Of a DNA stretch of 64,000 nucleotides, positions 1-9,807 are shown in pieces. The notes under the pieces were generated by a model. That model made no database searches, was not told the origin of the DNA, and was given only the letters and a program-made list of their open reading frames with translations. Every line of letters begins with the position of its first letter. The first letter of the stretch is position 1. This DNA comes from Powellomyces hirtus. Lineage: Eukaryota; Chytridiomycota; Chytridiomycetes; Spizellomycetales; Powellomycetaceae. A program made the position numbers and the translations under genes. The stretch covers positions 868,001 through 932,000 of the forward strand of contig JAHLKG010000011.1 in NCBI GenBank assembly GCA_025526995.1. Reading direction: 5' to 3'.

Positions 1-634
1 CTGAGGAACCCAGAGCTTCCGTGCGACTCTGAACGTCCCCCTCCTCATCCGTATCCGCAGGTCCGTTATGAAGACTGTAGGTGGGAAGGTCCGGCTCTGG
101 AACAATTATTGTGCGAATACGAAGGACGGCGTCGACGGTCAGCAGCCTGGGGGTTTGCTTGAGCAATTTGGTGAACGCATTGCCCGCAGCGGCGTCGCGT
201 TGGAGGTGGGCTGTAACGCCGTACCGCACTCCACCGCTCTTGAGGTGCAACGAGGCAAGATAGTCGGGTTTGATGTTGAATGCAAACGGGAAGCGGTTCT
301 CACCAACCGTCAGTTGTGTGGGTTGCTCGAACACAGTGAAGGCAGCATGCCGTAACCTTTTAGCAGCCTGGCAATGGTTTCCCGGGTAGACAAGGAAAGA
401 GGAGAATTCCTGGCCGACAAACACATAATCGAGTCTAGAGGCCGTGTGGGGCTTTGTGCATTCGACGAGAACGTGGCCTTCTACGAGAAGGTTGCGGGCT
501 GGGTGCGAGTCGACGGGTTCTTCGCGGGAGCCTCTCAGTGCTTTGACGAGGACGGGTGCGGAGGTGAATACAACCTCAAAGCGAGATATGCCGGCGGGCA
601 GAGCCGGACGGAAGCTGTTTGTGTTTGTAGGCAT
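1..634 (-). CDS. arrestin-like protein, N-terminal part (runs off the left edge)
   Basis: The minus strand is open from the ATG at 632-634 to the window edge, giving about 211 N-terminal residues with no stop and no obvious intron. After a short Ser/Pro-rich start come GHVLVECTKP, FVGQEF, a FPFAFNIKP stretch and VRYGVTAHLQRD. This series of strands is how arrestin N-domains read, with a Gly-led strand, a GQE turn, a proline-rich strand and a Tyr-Val-Ala strand. Arrestin-like proteins are cytosolic adaptors that link membrane receptors or transporters to ubiquitin ligases or coats. The C-domain and any PPxY motifs lie outside the window, so the subfamily cannot be set. The assignment rests on strand pattern rather than a catalytic motif. 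Confidence 0.55.
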   Translation of the reverse strand, partial: MPTNTNSFRPALPAGISRFEVVFTSAPVLVKALRGSREEPVDSHPARNLLVEGHVLVECTKPHTASRLDYVFVGQEFSSFLVYPGNHCQAAKRLRHAAFTVFEQPTQLTVGENRFPFAFNIKPDYLASLHLKSGGVRYGVTAHLQRDAAAGNAFTKLLKQTPRLLTVDAVLRIRTIIVPEPDLPTYSLHNGPADTDEEGDVQSRTEALGSS

Positions 635-1904
635 TTGCAAAATAATGGGGGGGTTTGAATGCGGAATTGTGAACTTGGCGGGGGAGAAACTCTGGCGGCG
701 ACGGTTAAGAGTTAAGGTTGGTCAATCACGTCACGCGAAGAATGATTACGGTATGACTATGATGAAACGAGTGAAACATCCCACAACGAAGGAAGGAAAT
801 CCCACCTTCACAGCTCATTCTTTCTCTTTCCTGAACCTTTTGCTTACCTTCGGATGCTACTGTTGATTTTCGGAAAGCTGGAATACTGCGTGCGGCAATC
901 CGCACAGCTACACACAAACTTATCAATGTTGCGAATACTGTATCTCGCACAAGGAGATGTGATAAAACAAAGTTTTGAGAAATTTTTGATGGAAGACATC
1001 GCTTGAAAGCCGGCAATGGCTGCAGTCTGCATCGAGGTCATTTTCGCTCATTAAGTTGGCCATCGTTACGGCACACAGAACTGAGATATCGGGGTTGTGT
1101 GTGCCGACGACCGATGGACCATTGTGCTCCTGTAACCAAGCTCACCAAGAATCGATGTGCAGACGGCGGTAAGCGGTTTCATTGGATTTGATAGAGTTGA
1201 CATGGTATACCGATAGTGAAATGAAATTGCGAAAGTAAATTGGCTGGCCGTGTTAGGTGACGACCTCAGGCCCGTTTGCAGAGGTTTCGTTCGTGGTGTT
1301 GGTGATGGCATGTTGAGCCGTAGGTGCCAGTTAGGCGAAGTGTCTTTTTGGCAGCTGTCAGTGGACTACAGCTCAAATGCCCATGATTCTAGGAGAAGGC
1401 ACACTGATAGTGGGCAGATCGTCGTGACGAAGGCAATGTCGAATCTACTTGACGTTCTGCGACTTGTTCACGCATGATGAAGATGTTCGAAGAAGTCGGC
1501 TTTAGGAAAACATACGAACACTTGCTTTGCCAGATCGCTGGTGGGCCTCGCGCACACTTGGAGCTGCGGCCACAAATACAGTACCATTACGCAACCTTCT
1601 TCCTTTTCCGCCCTACCCACGACTCCATGAGCCAGAAAAGAAACACATTCCGCTCAATGGGAAATGCTGAAGAGAGCAAGAATCATTGATTACTATGCGT
1701 GTATGACGATTTAAAGATGTAGAACATGCGACCATTGATCTTTTGATGTATGATACAATAAAAATGTAAAACATGCAACAAGCGCTACATTCAATCGAAC
1801 AGCAGATCGATTTCCTTCGAACGGCGCGGGAGGGCCCTAAATAGTAAAGTAGAGATAAGAAAGTAGGAGTTAGCTTAAGAAAGCTAAGTAGGCTAGCGAC
1901 CCCT

Positions 1905-2213
1905 GCAACTGATCGTTCCCTGATGGTGCACCGATGACATCCACAAGTGACGGCGCCCCAGCAGATGATCGTCCTCTGATCATGCACCGATGATTACCCG
2001 CTAAGGTCGGCGCCCCAGACGATGATCGTCCTCTGATTGTGCAGTCCTTGTACCCGCTAAGACCGGCGCCACAGACAATGTTCGTCTTCTGATTGTGCAT
2101 TGATGGTATCCGCTAAGACCGGCGCCACAGACGATGTTCGTCTTCTGATTGTGCATTGATGGTATCCGCTAAGACCGGCGCCACAGACGATGATCGTCCT
2201 CTGATTGTGCATG
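1905..2213. repeat. 56-bp tandem repeat, about five copies
   Basis: The marker GATGATCGTCCTCTGAT or a close variant recurs with its ATG at about 1966, 2022, 2078, 2134 and 2190, a spacing of 56 bases. Each unit also carries CGCTAAGACCGGCGCC or a variant with the GGCGCC palindrome. The last three units are almost identical and the first two more diverged. The unit length is not a multiple of three and the surrounding frames change between copies, so this is a minisatellite and not a repetitive protein. Confidence 0.85.
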
Positions 2214-2492
2214 CACGCACAGACAAGTGACCACCCCGATGATACCCTCCGCCCTCCATGCGCCCAAGCAATGCATTCTCGGAGAACTGACCACTACCTA
2301 CGTAAGAACATTTGCAGAAAGAGGAGCGAAATGAATGTGACTGGCTGCCTCGAATGCGAGAAGCACTGCTCTCGGAGGAGAGGATTAACAGCCTAGACGC
2401 TAAAAGGAAATGAGAATGGAACAACATCGAGAACATGACCGGCAGGGTCTCAGCATGTACCCACCTGGGAAGACACTTGAACAAATGGCAAC

Positions 2493-2665
2493 GAGATGCC
2501 TCGAGGGATTGCAACAGGAAACCGAATTGCGCGCGTGGGAAAATGAGAAGAGATGTCTTGAGGGATTGCAGACAGGAATCCAGAGTTGCGGACGTGGGAA
2601 ACTGGGAAGAGATGCGCCGAGGCCGAGTCGAGGGATTCCAGGTAGGGAGACGTGCTGTGTTGGAT
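2493..2665. repeat. imperfect 57-59-bp tandem repeat, three copies
   Basis: GAGATG followed by a GAGGGATTGCA-like block and CGTGGGAAA recurs at about 2493, 2550 and 2609. The copies differ by many substitutions and small indels, so the array is older than the 56-bp array upstream. A 19-residue periodicity can be read on either strand, but no protein family was recognised. Confidence 0.6.
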
Positions 2666-3435
2666 GGAGGGGGAAATGCAGGCAGACGTCCTCCTTTTAT
2701 AGGCGAAGTAGCTGAAGAAGAACACGCGTGAAAGATTAGATTACGTACGCTGCCCATGCATTGTAACTTTCTTTACAGGTCCATTGTATGGTGTGCGGAA
2801 AACTATTTTTGCGAGGTGTTCGGTGGCCAACTGCTTGTTCCTGTGGCAATACGGACAGATATTATCCCTCCGCCGTTCACACGTCGTGATGCAAATTGGG
2901 TACCAGAACGTTAGCTTTTTTGTTAAAGTTGAAGGACTTCTAAGGGGAGGGCAACAAGTTCCTTTGGCCGACGTCCCAGCAAGTCAGTCACAAGGGTCCT
3001 TAATCCAGCACTCACTTTTGGGTCCGTTCGTCGATGTGCGAATGATGAAAGAGGGACGCTTATTGGCAAGGCATGACCGCGTAAGAGATTCTGGGGTGTA
3101 CTTTGTTGCCGATTAGATATGGTATATCAAAGAAGTCACCGTTGTATAACCTGTCCTTTAGAGTCCGTACAAGCGTTCGTTCTGCTTCAGGCACACCCAG
3201 CCAGTAGAATAATGATGGATCCAGATAGTCAAATTTGCAGCCAGTTCTTTCTGCTCACCATTGAGGGCCACTAGCAAAAACTATGCATAGCGTCGTTTCT
3301 ACACCCGCCCACAATACCACGGCTGGCGTCCTCATCGACGACAAAGGATGACGAGTGAACGCGGTCGCGGTTGCAAGCCACGATGTGGCGGCTGCGCCAC
3401 ATCACACCTCCTCGTTCGGACCTGCTTCTTCGGAC

Positions 3436-6400
3436 ATGTTCGCGCTACTCCCTGTCAACCCCCCGTATTTCTTTTTCGCTATGGCCACAGCAACCCCTAT
3501 TGAGGGGACCAGCAGCGGTCAAATGGGAATAGCGAATCCATCATCAGCCACGAGCAGCACCAGCATGGATACGCTGCCGCCGCTGCCCCCGCTGCCGCCG
3601 CTGCCACCGTTGCCCCCGCCGCTACCTGGTACCTGGCCATTTCAAATGGCGCACTACAATATCGGCGCTGCAGCTCTCGCGGCGTGGCAGGCCACTGTTT
3701 CGGTTTTTCATAGCCAACCACCACAGCAGCAGCCACAGCAGTGGCTGCAGTATCCTGTAGCCATTGCAACCACGCCCGGCCAAAACGTCGACGCCATCAC
3801 CTCAAACCCCTTTGCCGAAACGGTCTCCGCATCCGCCGATGCGGTTGCAGCCACGCCAGGGCCAGCTTTCGGCCCCACGACTCCCATCACCGCTAACAAT
3901 ACCATGCCTGGAATGACTCTTGACCCTGCCGGATTCGCCGGAGCTTTTCCGTCTGTGCAAGGACCACCAATCGGCCCCACAACTCCGACCCCCAGCACCC
4001 CGAGGCAAACACCGGAGCAAATAGCGGCCAAGAAACGCGCTGCAGAACTACTACGCGCCGAGCGCATGCAGAGACTTCGATCAGAGCGAAACGTGATTGG
4101 TCGGGAATACCTTGAACGCTACGGGCTCGCCAAAAAGACCACACCTGCCAAAGCCACCGACGTACCTGCAACAACAAGCGCGACAACGACAGCACCAGCA
4201 TGTCCCCCTGCAAGCCAGGACAGCCATTGGGACCGTCTCCAGCAATTGTCGCAAGAACAGCGTAGATTGATTGACTACGTGGATCGGGGCCACAATGTGT
4301 TCTTTACTGGCTCGGCTGGAACCGGTAAATCATTCACTTTGTCGACCATCGTTGATCACCTCCGCAGGAAGGGTCGCAAAGTCGCCGTCACTGCGCCCAC
4401 TGGCATCGCTGCTGCACAAGTAGGCGGTCGGACAATCCACTCTGTCGCGGCCCTCGGTCAAGGCCGCGAGCCCGCCGCCAAGATTGCCGCCGACATCCTC
4501 AGCAACCGCGACAAATGGCACGAATGGATGGTGATGACCACCCTCATCATTGATGAAATATCCATGCTCTCTGCCGATCTGTTTGAGAAGGTCGACGCCA
4601 TTGCGAGAATGATCCGACACTCGGAGAAACCATTCGGGGGGATCCAGGTTGTTATCTCCGGAGACTTTCATCAGTTGCCGCCCGTCCCAGACATTCTGCT
4701 CTGTCCCGGATGCTCACAGCAGGTCAAGAGCGTCCTCGGGCACCGCAACCTCATCAAAGTCACATGTTCCAATACGGACTGCCATCATGTCTGGAACCCA
4801 TCAACGCGTTATGCATTCGAATCTCCCCTCTGGACCAGTTGTGACCTCAAAATCGTCGAACTGACGCACGTATTTCGTCAAGCCGACAAGAAGTTCGTTG
4901 CGATCCTCAACGACATTCGGACGGGCAATTACACCCCCCTAGCCCAACACGAACTCGATTTATGTCGACGCCCGCTCCAGGAATCAGACCCCATCATTGC
5001 AACAAAACTGTACCCGCATAAAAAGTCGGTTGAAGATGAGAACCTGAGATTTTTCAAGGAACTTGAGGCAAAGGAGATCCACACTTATATCGCGGAGGAC
5101 GGATCGAACATCCCGGACAAGGCTTGGGAGAAGCGCATGCTACGAGACTTGGACCGACAACTACGTGCCGTGCCCACCCTCAAATTGAAAGTCGGCACCC
5201 AGGTTATGCTCTTGTACAATATCGACACCCTGCGTGGACTTGTCAACGGATCCCGCGGCGTCGTTGTTGCCTTTGACACTGAACGCGACGAGAAAGGCCG
5301 GGAAAAGTTTGGATCCAAACTCTTCCCCGTTGTCTACTTTGCGAACGGGGTCCAAGAACTGATTGCCAATCAACTCTTCGACGTCTATTTGTCGGAGAAA
5401 CACCAAATCTGGCGGAGACAGGTGCCACTCATTTACGGGTGGGCTATTACGATTCACAAAGCTCAGGGCATGTCTATCGATAGATGCTCAATGGATCTGT
5501 CTCGTTGTTTCGGCGCCGGAATGGCCTATGTTGCGCTATCCAGAGTGCGCTCACTTGAGGGACTTCACCTAGATGGGAATCACGCGGGTCTTGCAGTCCC
5601 GTTTAGTGTCGTCAAGGCGGACCCCGTGGTCCTGGCTTTTTACAAAAACATCGTCAAGTCAAAGCCACCTCCAACGACAGCGGAATGGCATATGAGACTA
5701 CAGTTTGCGATTGCCGACCATTATGCGGGCGACCCGTCCCTGGAAGGGGAGAAGATATTTTTGGCGGCCGCGAAAGAAGAGTATAAGAAGTACCGGGCGG
5801 CGCAAGCTGCGGCGCAAGCGGCCGAAATTGCCATTGTCAAATCGGAAAACAAAAGTGAACCCGGCCCTGAACCCGCAGTCAAGGACGAACGCAACAACAG
5901 TAGTACCGAGACAACGCCCACACCAGCGGACGATACGATCGCCAAATCGGAAGGCGCATGCGATCCCATCCCTGAACCGACCATCAAACGAGAAGGCAAC
6001 GGCAGCACCGAGACAACACACACACCATCGGACGGTGCGATCGCCAAATCGGAAGGCGCAAGCGAACCCATTGCTGAACCCTCCATCAAACGAGAAGGCA
6101 ACGGCAGCACCGAGACAACACACACATTATCGGACGGTGCGATCGCCAAATCGGAAGGCGCAAGCGAACCCATCACTGAACCCGCCATCAAACGAGAACG
6201 CATCGGCAGCACCGAGACAACACACACACCATCTACAAAACGTGACCCTTCACTCATCACAGCCTCGGCCCCGCAACCATCAAAACAAAGCATACGCACA
6301 TCATCATCATCGTCATCATCATCATCTTCCGCACCACAGCATAGCATACCCGCATCATCGTCATCACAATCATCCCTCGCACCACCAAATCTCAGACGGC

Positions 6401-6690
6401 AAATAGCACAACCAAATACCCCAATGAAAGGGCCGAAACCCATCAAAAAATCCAACTCGGTGATCTTGCTCGATAGTGATGTTGAAGCCGATAAACAGCA
6501 AATGGATCAGCAAGAACAACACGAGCCCAAAAAAAAACCCAAACGCAAGAAAGAGCATGCGAATGTCAAGCACGAGAATCAAGTGGCTGTGGACTTGACG
6601 TGTGACGCTGTTGCGACCTCATCACCGCATGAAAATGGTAATCACAGCGGTGGCAGTACGGGGAAGAAGCGACGGAAAAAGAAATTGTAG
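3436..6690 (+). CDS. PIF1: PIF1-family DNA helicase with SUMO-motif-rich tail
   Basis: PIF1 helicases are 5'-to-3' SF1B enzymes that unwind G-quadruplexes and act at telomeres, forks and mitochondrial DNA. The intronless frame gives 1084 residues from the first in-frame ATG at 3436. The open frame starts 27 codons earlier, but only with a GTG at 3355. Order: Ser/Pro-rich N-terminus with a Pro-Leu run; Walker A GSAGTGKS (about 292-299); IIDEISML; GDFHQLPP; an inserted Cys-x2-Cys/Cys-x4-Cys module; GWAITIHKAQG; and VALSRVRS. Conserved helicase motifs are all present. The last 330 residues are low in complexity. They include a four-copy 34-residue repeat rich in psi-K-x-E sites, a Ser run, VILLDSD and VAVDLT (SUMO-interacting-like) and a Lys/Arg-rich end suited to nuclear import. 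An out-of-frame ATG at 3348 overlaps the start and could act as a uORF. Confidence 0.9.
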   Translation: MFALLPVNPPYFFFAMATATPIEGTSSGQMGIANPSSATSSTSMDTLPPLPPLPPLPPLPPPLPGTWPFQMAHYNIGAAALAAWQATVSVFHSQPPQQQPQQWLQYPVAIATTPGQNVDAITSNPFAETVSASADAVAATPGPAFGPTTPITANNTMPGMTLDPAGFAGAFPSVQGPPIGPTTPTPSTPRQTPEQIAAKKRAAELLRAERMQRLRSERNVIGREYLERYGLAKKTTPAKATDVPATTSATTTAPACPPASQDSHWDRLQQLSQEQRRLIDYVDRGHNVFFTGSAGTGKSFTLSTIVDHLRRKGRKVAVTAPTGIAAAQVGGRTIHSVAALGQGREPAAKIAADILSNRDKWHEWMVMTTLIIDEISMLSADLFEKVDAIARMIRHSEKPFGGIQVVISGDFHQLPPVPDILLCPGCSQQVKSVLGHRNLIKVTCSNTDCHHVWNPSTRYAFESPLWTSCDLKIVELTHVFRQADKKFVAILNDIRTGNYTPLAQHELDLCRRPLQESDPIIATKLYPHKKSVEDENLRFFKELEAKEIHTYIAEDGSNIPDKAWEKRMLRDLDRQLRAVPTLKLKVGTQVMLLYNIDTLRGLVNGSRGVVVAFDTERDEKGREKFGSKLFPVVYFANGVQELIANQLFDVYLSEKHQIWRRQVPLIYGWAITIHKAQGMSIDRCSMDLSRCFGAGMAYVALSRVRSLEGLHLDGNHAGLAVPFSVVKADPVVLAFYKNIVKSKPPPTTAEWHMRLQFAIADHYAGDPSLEGEKIFLAAAKEEYKKYRAAQAAAQAAEIAIVKSENKSEPGPEPAVKDERNNSSTETTPTPADDTIAKSEGACDPIPEPTIKREGNGSTETTHTPSDGAIAKSEGASEPIAEPSIKREGNGSTETTHTLSDGAIAKSEGASEPITEPAIKRERIGSTETTHTPSTKRDPSLITASAPQPSKQSIRTSSSSSSSSSSAPQHSIPASSSSQSSLAPPNLRRQIAQPNTPMKGPKPIKKSNSVILLDSDVEADKQQMDQQEQHEPKKKPKRKKEHANVKHENQVAVDLTCDAVATSSPHENGNHSGGSTGKKRRKKKL
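5833..6240 (+). repeat. 102-bp in-frame tandem repeat inside PIF1 tail
   Basis: Four copies of a 102-base (34-residue) unit begin near 5839, 5941, 6043 and 6145, marked by CAAATCGGAA. Copies 2 to 4 are close to identical; copy 1 is diverged. The unit length preserves the frame, and copies 2 to 4 each carry AKSE and IKRE, so the array expanded as coding sequence. Confidence 0.85.
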
Positions 6691-6947
6691 GAAGTCGGGA
6701 CGACGGCAAGGCTCAACATATCGGATTGACGAAGACAGTTTTCCCTCTAGCATAGCGGACGTATTTATTGTTGTGTGTTTACGCGTATGTGTGTGTGGAC
6801 CCTTTTAAATTCATTATTCGGCGTAGGAATATATGGAGCTCACATCTCAAATCCTACGAAGACGGCCGTCTGAAGCTATGATACAAGCACAAGGGGTGAT
6901 ACATATGAGACGGAACCCTATCTCCACAGTGCCTCAAGCTAGCTCGT

Positions 6948-7676
6948 TCATTCAACGCTCTTGAGAGCCGGTCGCTCGCCGAGGGTCGCGAACCACTTGC
7001 TCATGTGTGTGTACGGCTTGATATCGATGTTGCACATGCTCACCCAGACCACAAACTCATACACATGGGCATCTACCAACGTGTACTTTTCGCCCAACAA
7101 GTACGGGCTCTTCTTGCTCAAAGAATCATCGATGATCTTCAATGCCGCATTCACCCCGGTTTTGCCCTTCTCGGCCGTCGCAGGTTCTTCCAGCTTGCTT
7201 GCAGCGGCGCTGAGAACCGTGTTGGCCCATACGATCCATTTGATGGCCTCGGCGCGTTGACTGGTCCCTGCAGCCGGGTATAGTCCTCTTTCGACGCCGT
7301 ACGTGTCACCCAAGTAGATGGCGATGGCAGCAGACTCCCAAATGCTAGTGCCATCCTCGAGAACGAGAGTCGGGACGGTGCCGTTCGGGTTGACTTTGGT
7401 CAGATATTCGGTGGTTCGTGTCCCCTCCGCCCCGAGTTTGGTAAGTTTGCGTTCGACGTTGGGAAGGTTGAGTTCGGCCAGCGCGGCTGCGGTGGCACAC
7501 GCGGTGGACTGGGGGTGGTAATAGAATGTGAGACCCATCTTGGTAGCAGTTGCTGTAGTGGTAGGTGGGGTTTTAGAGGTTGTCTCGGAAGGAATGTTAT
7601 CAGTGGATGTACTGTTTGTACGAGGGAGCTTGCTCTGCGGCTGTTCGTGGGATGCCTTATCCAATGGACGCTTCAT
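6948..7676 (-). CDS. glutathione S-transferase-like protein
   Basis: The intronless 242-residue product has a GST fold. After a 46-residue Ser/Thr-rich leader, the N-terminal thioredoxin-like domain begins MGLTFYYHPQS and includes NPNGTVPTLVLEDG, the cis-proline loop that binds glutathione. It is followed by WESAAIAIYLGDTYG, the ESxAI helix start. The all-helical C-domain then holds KWIVWANTVLSAAA. GSTs conjugate glutathione to electrophiles or act as peroxidases. The leader starts MKRPLDK and has a second basic patch (KLPRT); it may be a targeting region or a 5' extension, since the next methionine (residue 47) starts a normal-length GST. The gene lies tail to tail with PIF1 257 bases away. 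Confidence 0.88.
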   Translation of the reverse strand: MKRPLDKASHEQPQSKLPRTNSTSTDNIPSETTSKTPPTTTATATKMGLTFYYHPQSTACATAAALAELNLPNVERKLTKLGAEGTRTTEYLTKVNPNGTVPTLVLEDGTSIWESAAIAIYLGDTYGVERGLYPAAGTSQRAEAIKWIVWANTVLSAAASKLEEPATAEKGKTGVNAALKIIDDSLSKKSPYLLGEKYTLVDAHVYEFVVWVSMCNIDIKPYTHMSKWFATLGERPALKSVE

Positions 7677-8657
7677 GCGGTCTTCTTTAACAGGTGGGTG
7701 GTGGAGGGCGGCAGGGGGGAAGGGCTCTAGCTGTCCTTTTATACTTCAAGTTGCTTTTTCTTGCTCTGTTGTGGTGATCCGTCCCCTTTTTGCACACGCG
7801 AAACGAACACGCGGAGCCGCGCCGGAGGGACAACGACCGGGCTCCGAGGAAAGTTTCCACGGTTTGGTTCAAACCCTTCCAAATGGAAGGAAACTTTAGG
7901 AAGCATGGAAACATGAGCGTTTTTGACATCAAGGTTCAATCCAACCTTCATTTTCATTTCCACGGTGTTCAACAAATTGAGAGACGAACAAAATGGTATC
8001 GATAACAATATCACCGTGGGTGTGCCAAAAAGCACACCTTCCACTAATGGATCATACACGTGTTTGCTACGCCTGCCTCACCACTCGCGCAGCCCTCCTC
8101 ATTCGATTGTGGGGGAGATGAAGATGATTGTGCCGCTGGCCAAGAGAAAGCAAGATCGCTTTCCTATGGGAGGTCGCCGAGCAGGTAGATGATTGGGATT
8201 CACAAATAGAATGCTTTCTAAGTTCAACAGGCGTAAGTTTAGAATCAATGGCATTCATTGCCACAATTTGAAGCTTTCTGCAGTGCTGCACTTCTGAACT
8301 CTGCTACGGATCATGTTACGGCAATGCTGTCATTGGCGCCGATTGAAGACAATAAGGCAAGGACAATCAAAGATGGGTTTGGTCCGTGAAGGGCTTAACC
8401 CATTACTATCGCTTCCGGCAATCAACGGGACATTGAGTTCATCACTAATTGCCTCCCAGTGTGTGATATGTCACAAGCCAGTTCAGTTCGTTGGCGCATA
8501 GCAAGAAGTACCACCAGCATCGTTATTGATAGTTCAACGACGGATCGGATCGCAGATATGGGATAAGCCATTGACAGTGTAACCAACTTGATGCGCAAAT
8601 ATCTTTATTACTAAATGTACAAGCTCGCATTTGTATATTTACATCACACCTCACTCC
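7677..8657. other. intergenic, no gene seen
   Basis: This 981-base stretch carries the GST promoter side and the region downstream of the 8658 gene. Short frames on both strands show no motif. No repeat or RNA gene was recognised. Confidence 0.5.
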
Positions 8658-9740
8658 CTATACACAACCGCCTCCGCTCTCTTCTTCCACGCGTTCAAAT
8701 AGGACATTTTTTCCGCCAATGATCTCCTTCCGCTCTTCATCAGTTATCAGATTTCCGAACGTTCTCCACATTCTAAAGAGATTCATCTTGGACGGCTCCC
8801 ACGGGCTCCCATTGATGTCCTTTCTCAGTTTAACACCATTGTAAGTGGCCGTGAGGAACATTTTCAGTTTGACCGGATTGTGGGACATGGCGAATGTGTA
8901 ATCAGTGGTCTGGAAGACTGAGACAAAGGTCGGGAACGCAGGACGGCCGAGATACGCGCATTCCTCGAGCAAGATGCCCGCAGCAGCTTGCGGGTCGGTG
9001 AAGTGGCAAAAGTCGGCAGCGGCGCGGTTGCCGCGTTTGTTGGATATGCGGGTGAGGTGCTCGACCACGCGCTGCTTTCGGGCGCTGTCGACGAATAAGA
9101 ACAATTGCTTCTGGAGGGTTGCGATGGCTTGCGCGTCGGCATTGTTCATAGTGACGAACCCGTCGAATCTGCCGCTTTCGATGGCTTCCCGACGGTCAGA
9201 CTTTTGGCACTGGCCTCCGCATTGGAGTAGGATGGCGAGGACGGTTGGTTTGGTAAATTTGGCGTACCACTCATCCATTGTTTTGACAAGCTTGCTGGTG
9301 ATTGGAGCAGGGAGTATGGAGTGGAGGACGTGAAGGAGGGATTCTGCCTGTGCATCTGTGGTTCTGCGAACGTCTTCGATGAAGGATGTGGCGTCTTCGA
9401 AAGGTGTGCGAAATGCTCCGGATCGGGGATGAAGGGCTCGATTGCAGGTGTCTCTACAAGAATGCACTCTTCGATCATGGTCGGTTCTTCAGTTGTAGTC
9501 GGCTCTTCTGCGACACCATCGGGGTTTGGTTGTTTGCTCCCTTCCGCTCTCTTTCAGCGGTCCAAGCGCTTCCAAGAGGACCAAATCCTTGTAATACTCT
9601 GTTTTGTCAACACTGAGATCTCGCTCTGCAATGGACTCTTGCCACCTCGCAACCTGTTGCCAAACATGCTTCTCCTCGTCCAGAATTACTAGGAATATTG
9701 AAAAGTTGATAGTGGTGGTCAATGCAAAAATTGGTTTCAT
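8658..9740 (-). pseudogene. uncharacterised protein gene in broken frames
   Basis: The longest piece (8658-9467) reads protein-like from about residue 25, with MDEWYAKFTKPTVLAILLQC and later FPTFVSVFQTTDYTFAMS, and ends in GGGCV. Upstream, two other frames continue sensibly: one holds IEECILVETPAIEPFIPD (to about 9478) and one LDEEKHVWQQVARWQES (to 9740). The frame changes near 9420 and 9510 are not explained by good GT-AG introns. No family is recognised. It lies 68 bases downstream of the VWA gene on the same strand and may be its 3' part or a partner gene. An AATAAA in the gap argues for two separate units. It is either a decaying gene or a region with uncorrected indels. Confidence 0.45.
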
Positions 9741-9807
9741 CTTTATTTTGTCTTAATCCTATTTAGTACCCGATATCTATTGAACTGTTTCTCCTTGCCG
9801 ACATAGT

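Larger units (their letters stand above)
635..3435. other. long intergenic region with two tandem-repeat blocks
   Basis: No recognisable gene lies between the arrestin-like start and the PIF1 start. Short open frames exist on both strands but none shows a family motif or consistent splice structure. The stretch holds a 56-bp tandem repeat near 1905-2213 and an imperfect 57-59-bp repeat near 2493-2665, each listed separately. The last 300 bases before 3436 should contain the PIF1 promoter; no defined element was recognised. Confidence 0.6.

Noticed and set aside
1905..2213. CRISPR-like array
   Set aside because: Units are contiguous repeats without unique spacers, in a eukaryote.
2113..2757. 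214-residue minus-strand frame
   Set aside because: It spans both tandem repeats and unrelated sequence with no family signal; likely chance.
3355..3435. Extension of PIF1 to a GTG start
   Set aside because: Nuclear fungal genes rarely start at GTG; the first in-frame ATG is 3436.
5721..6455. 244-residue minus-strand frame
   Set aside because: Antisense of the PIF1 repeat tail; repeats in it follow from the coding repeat.
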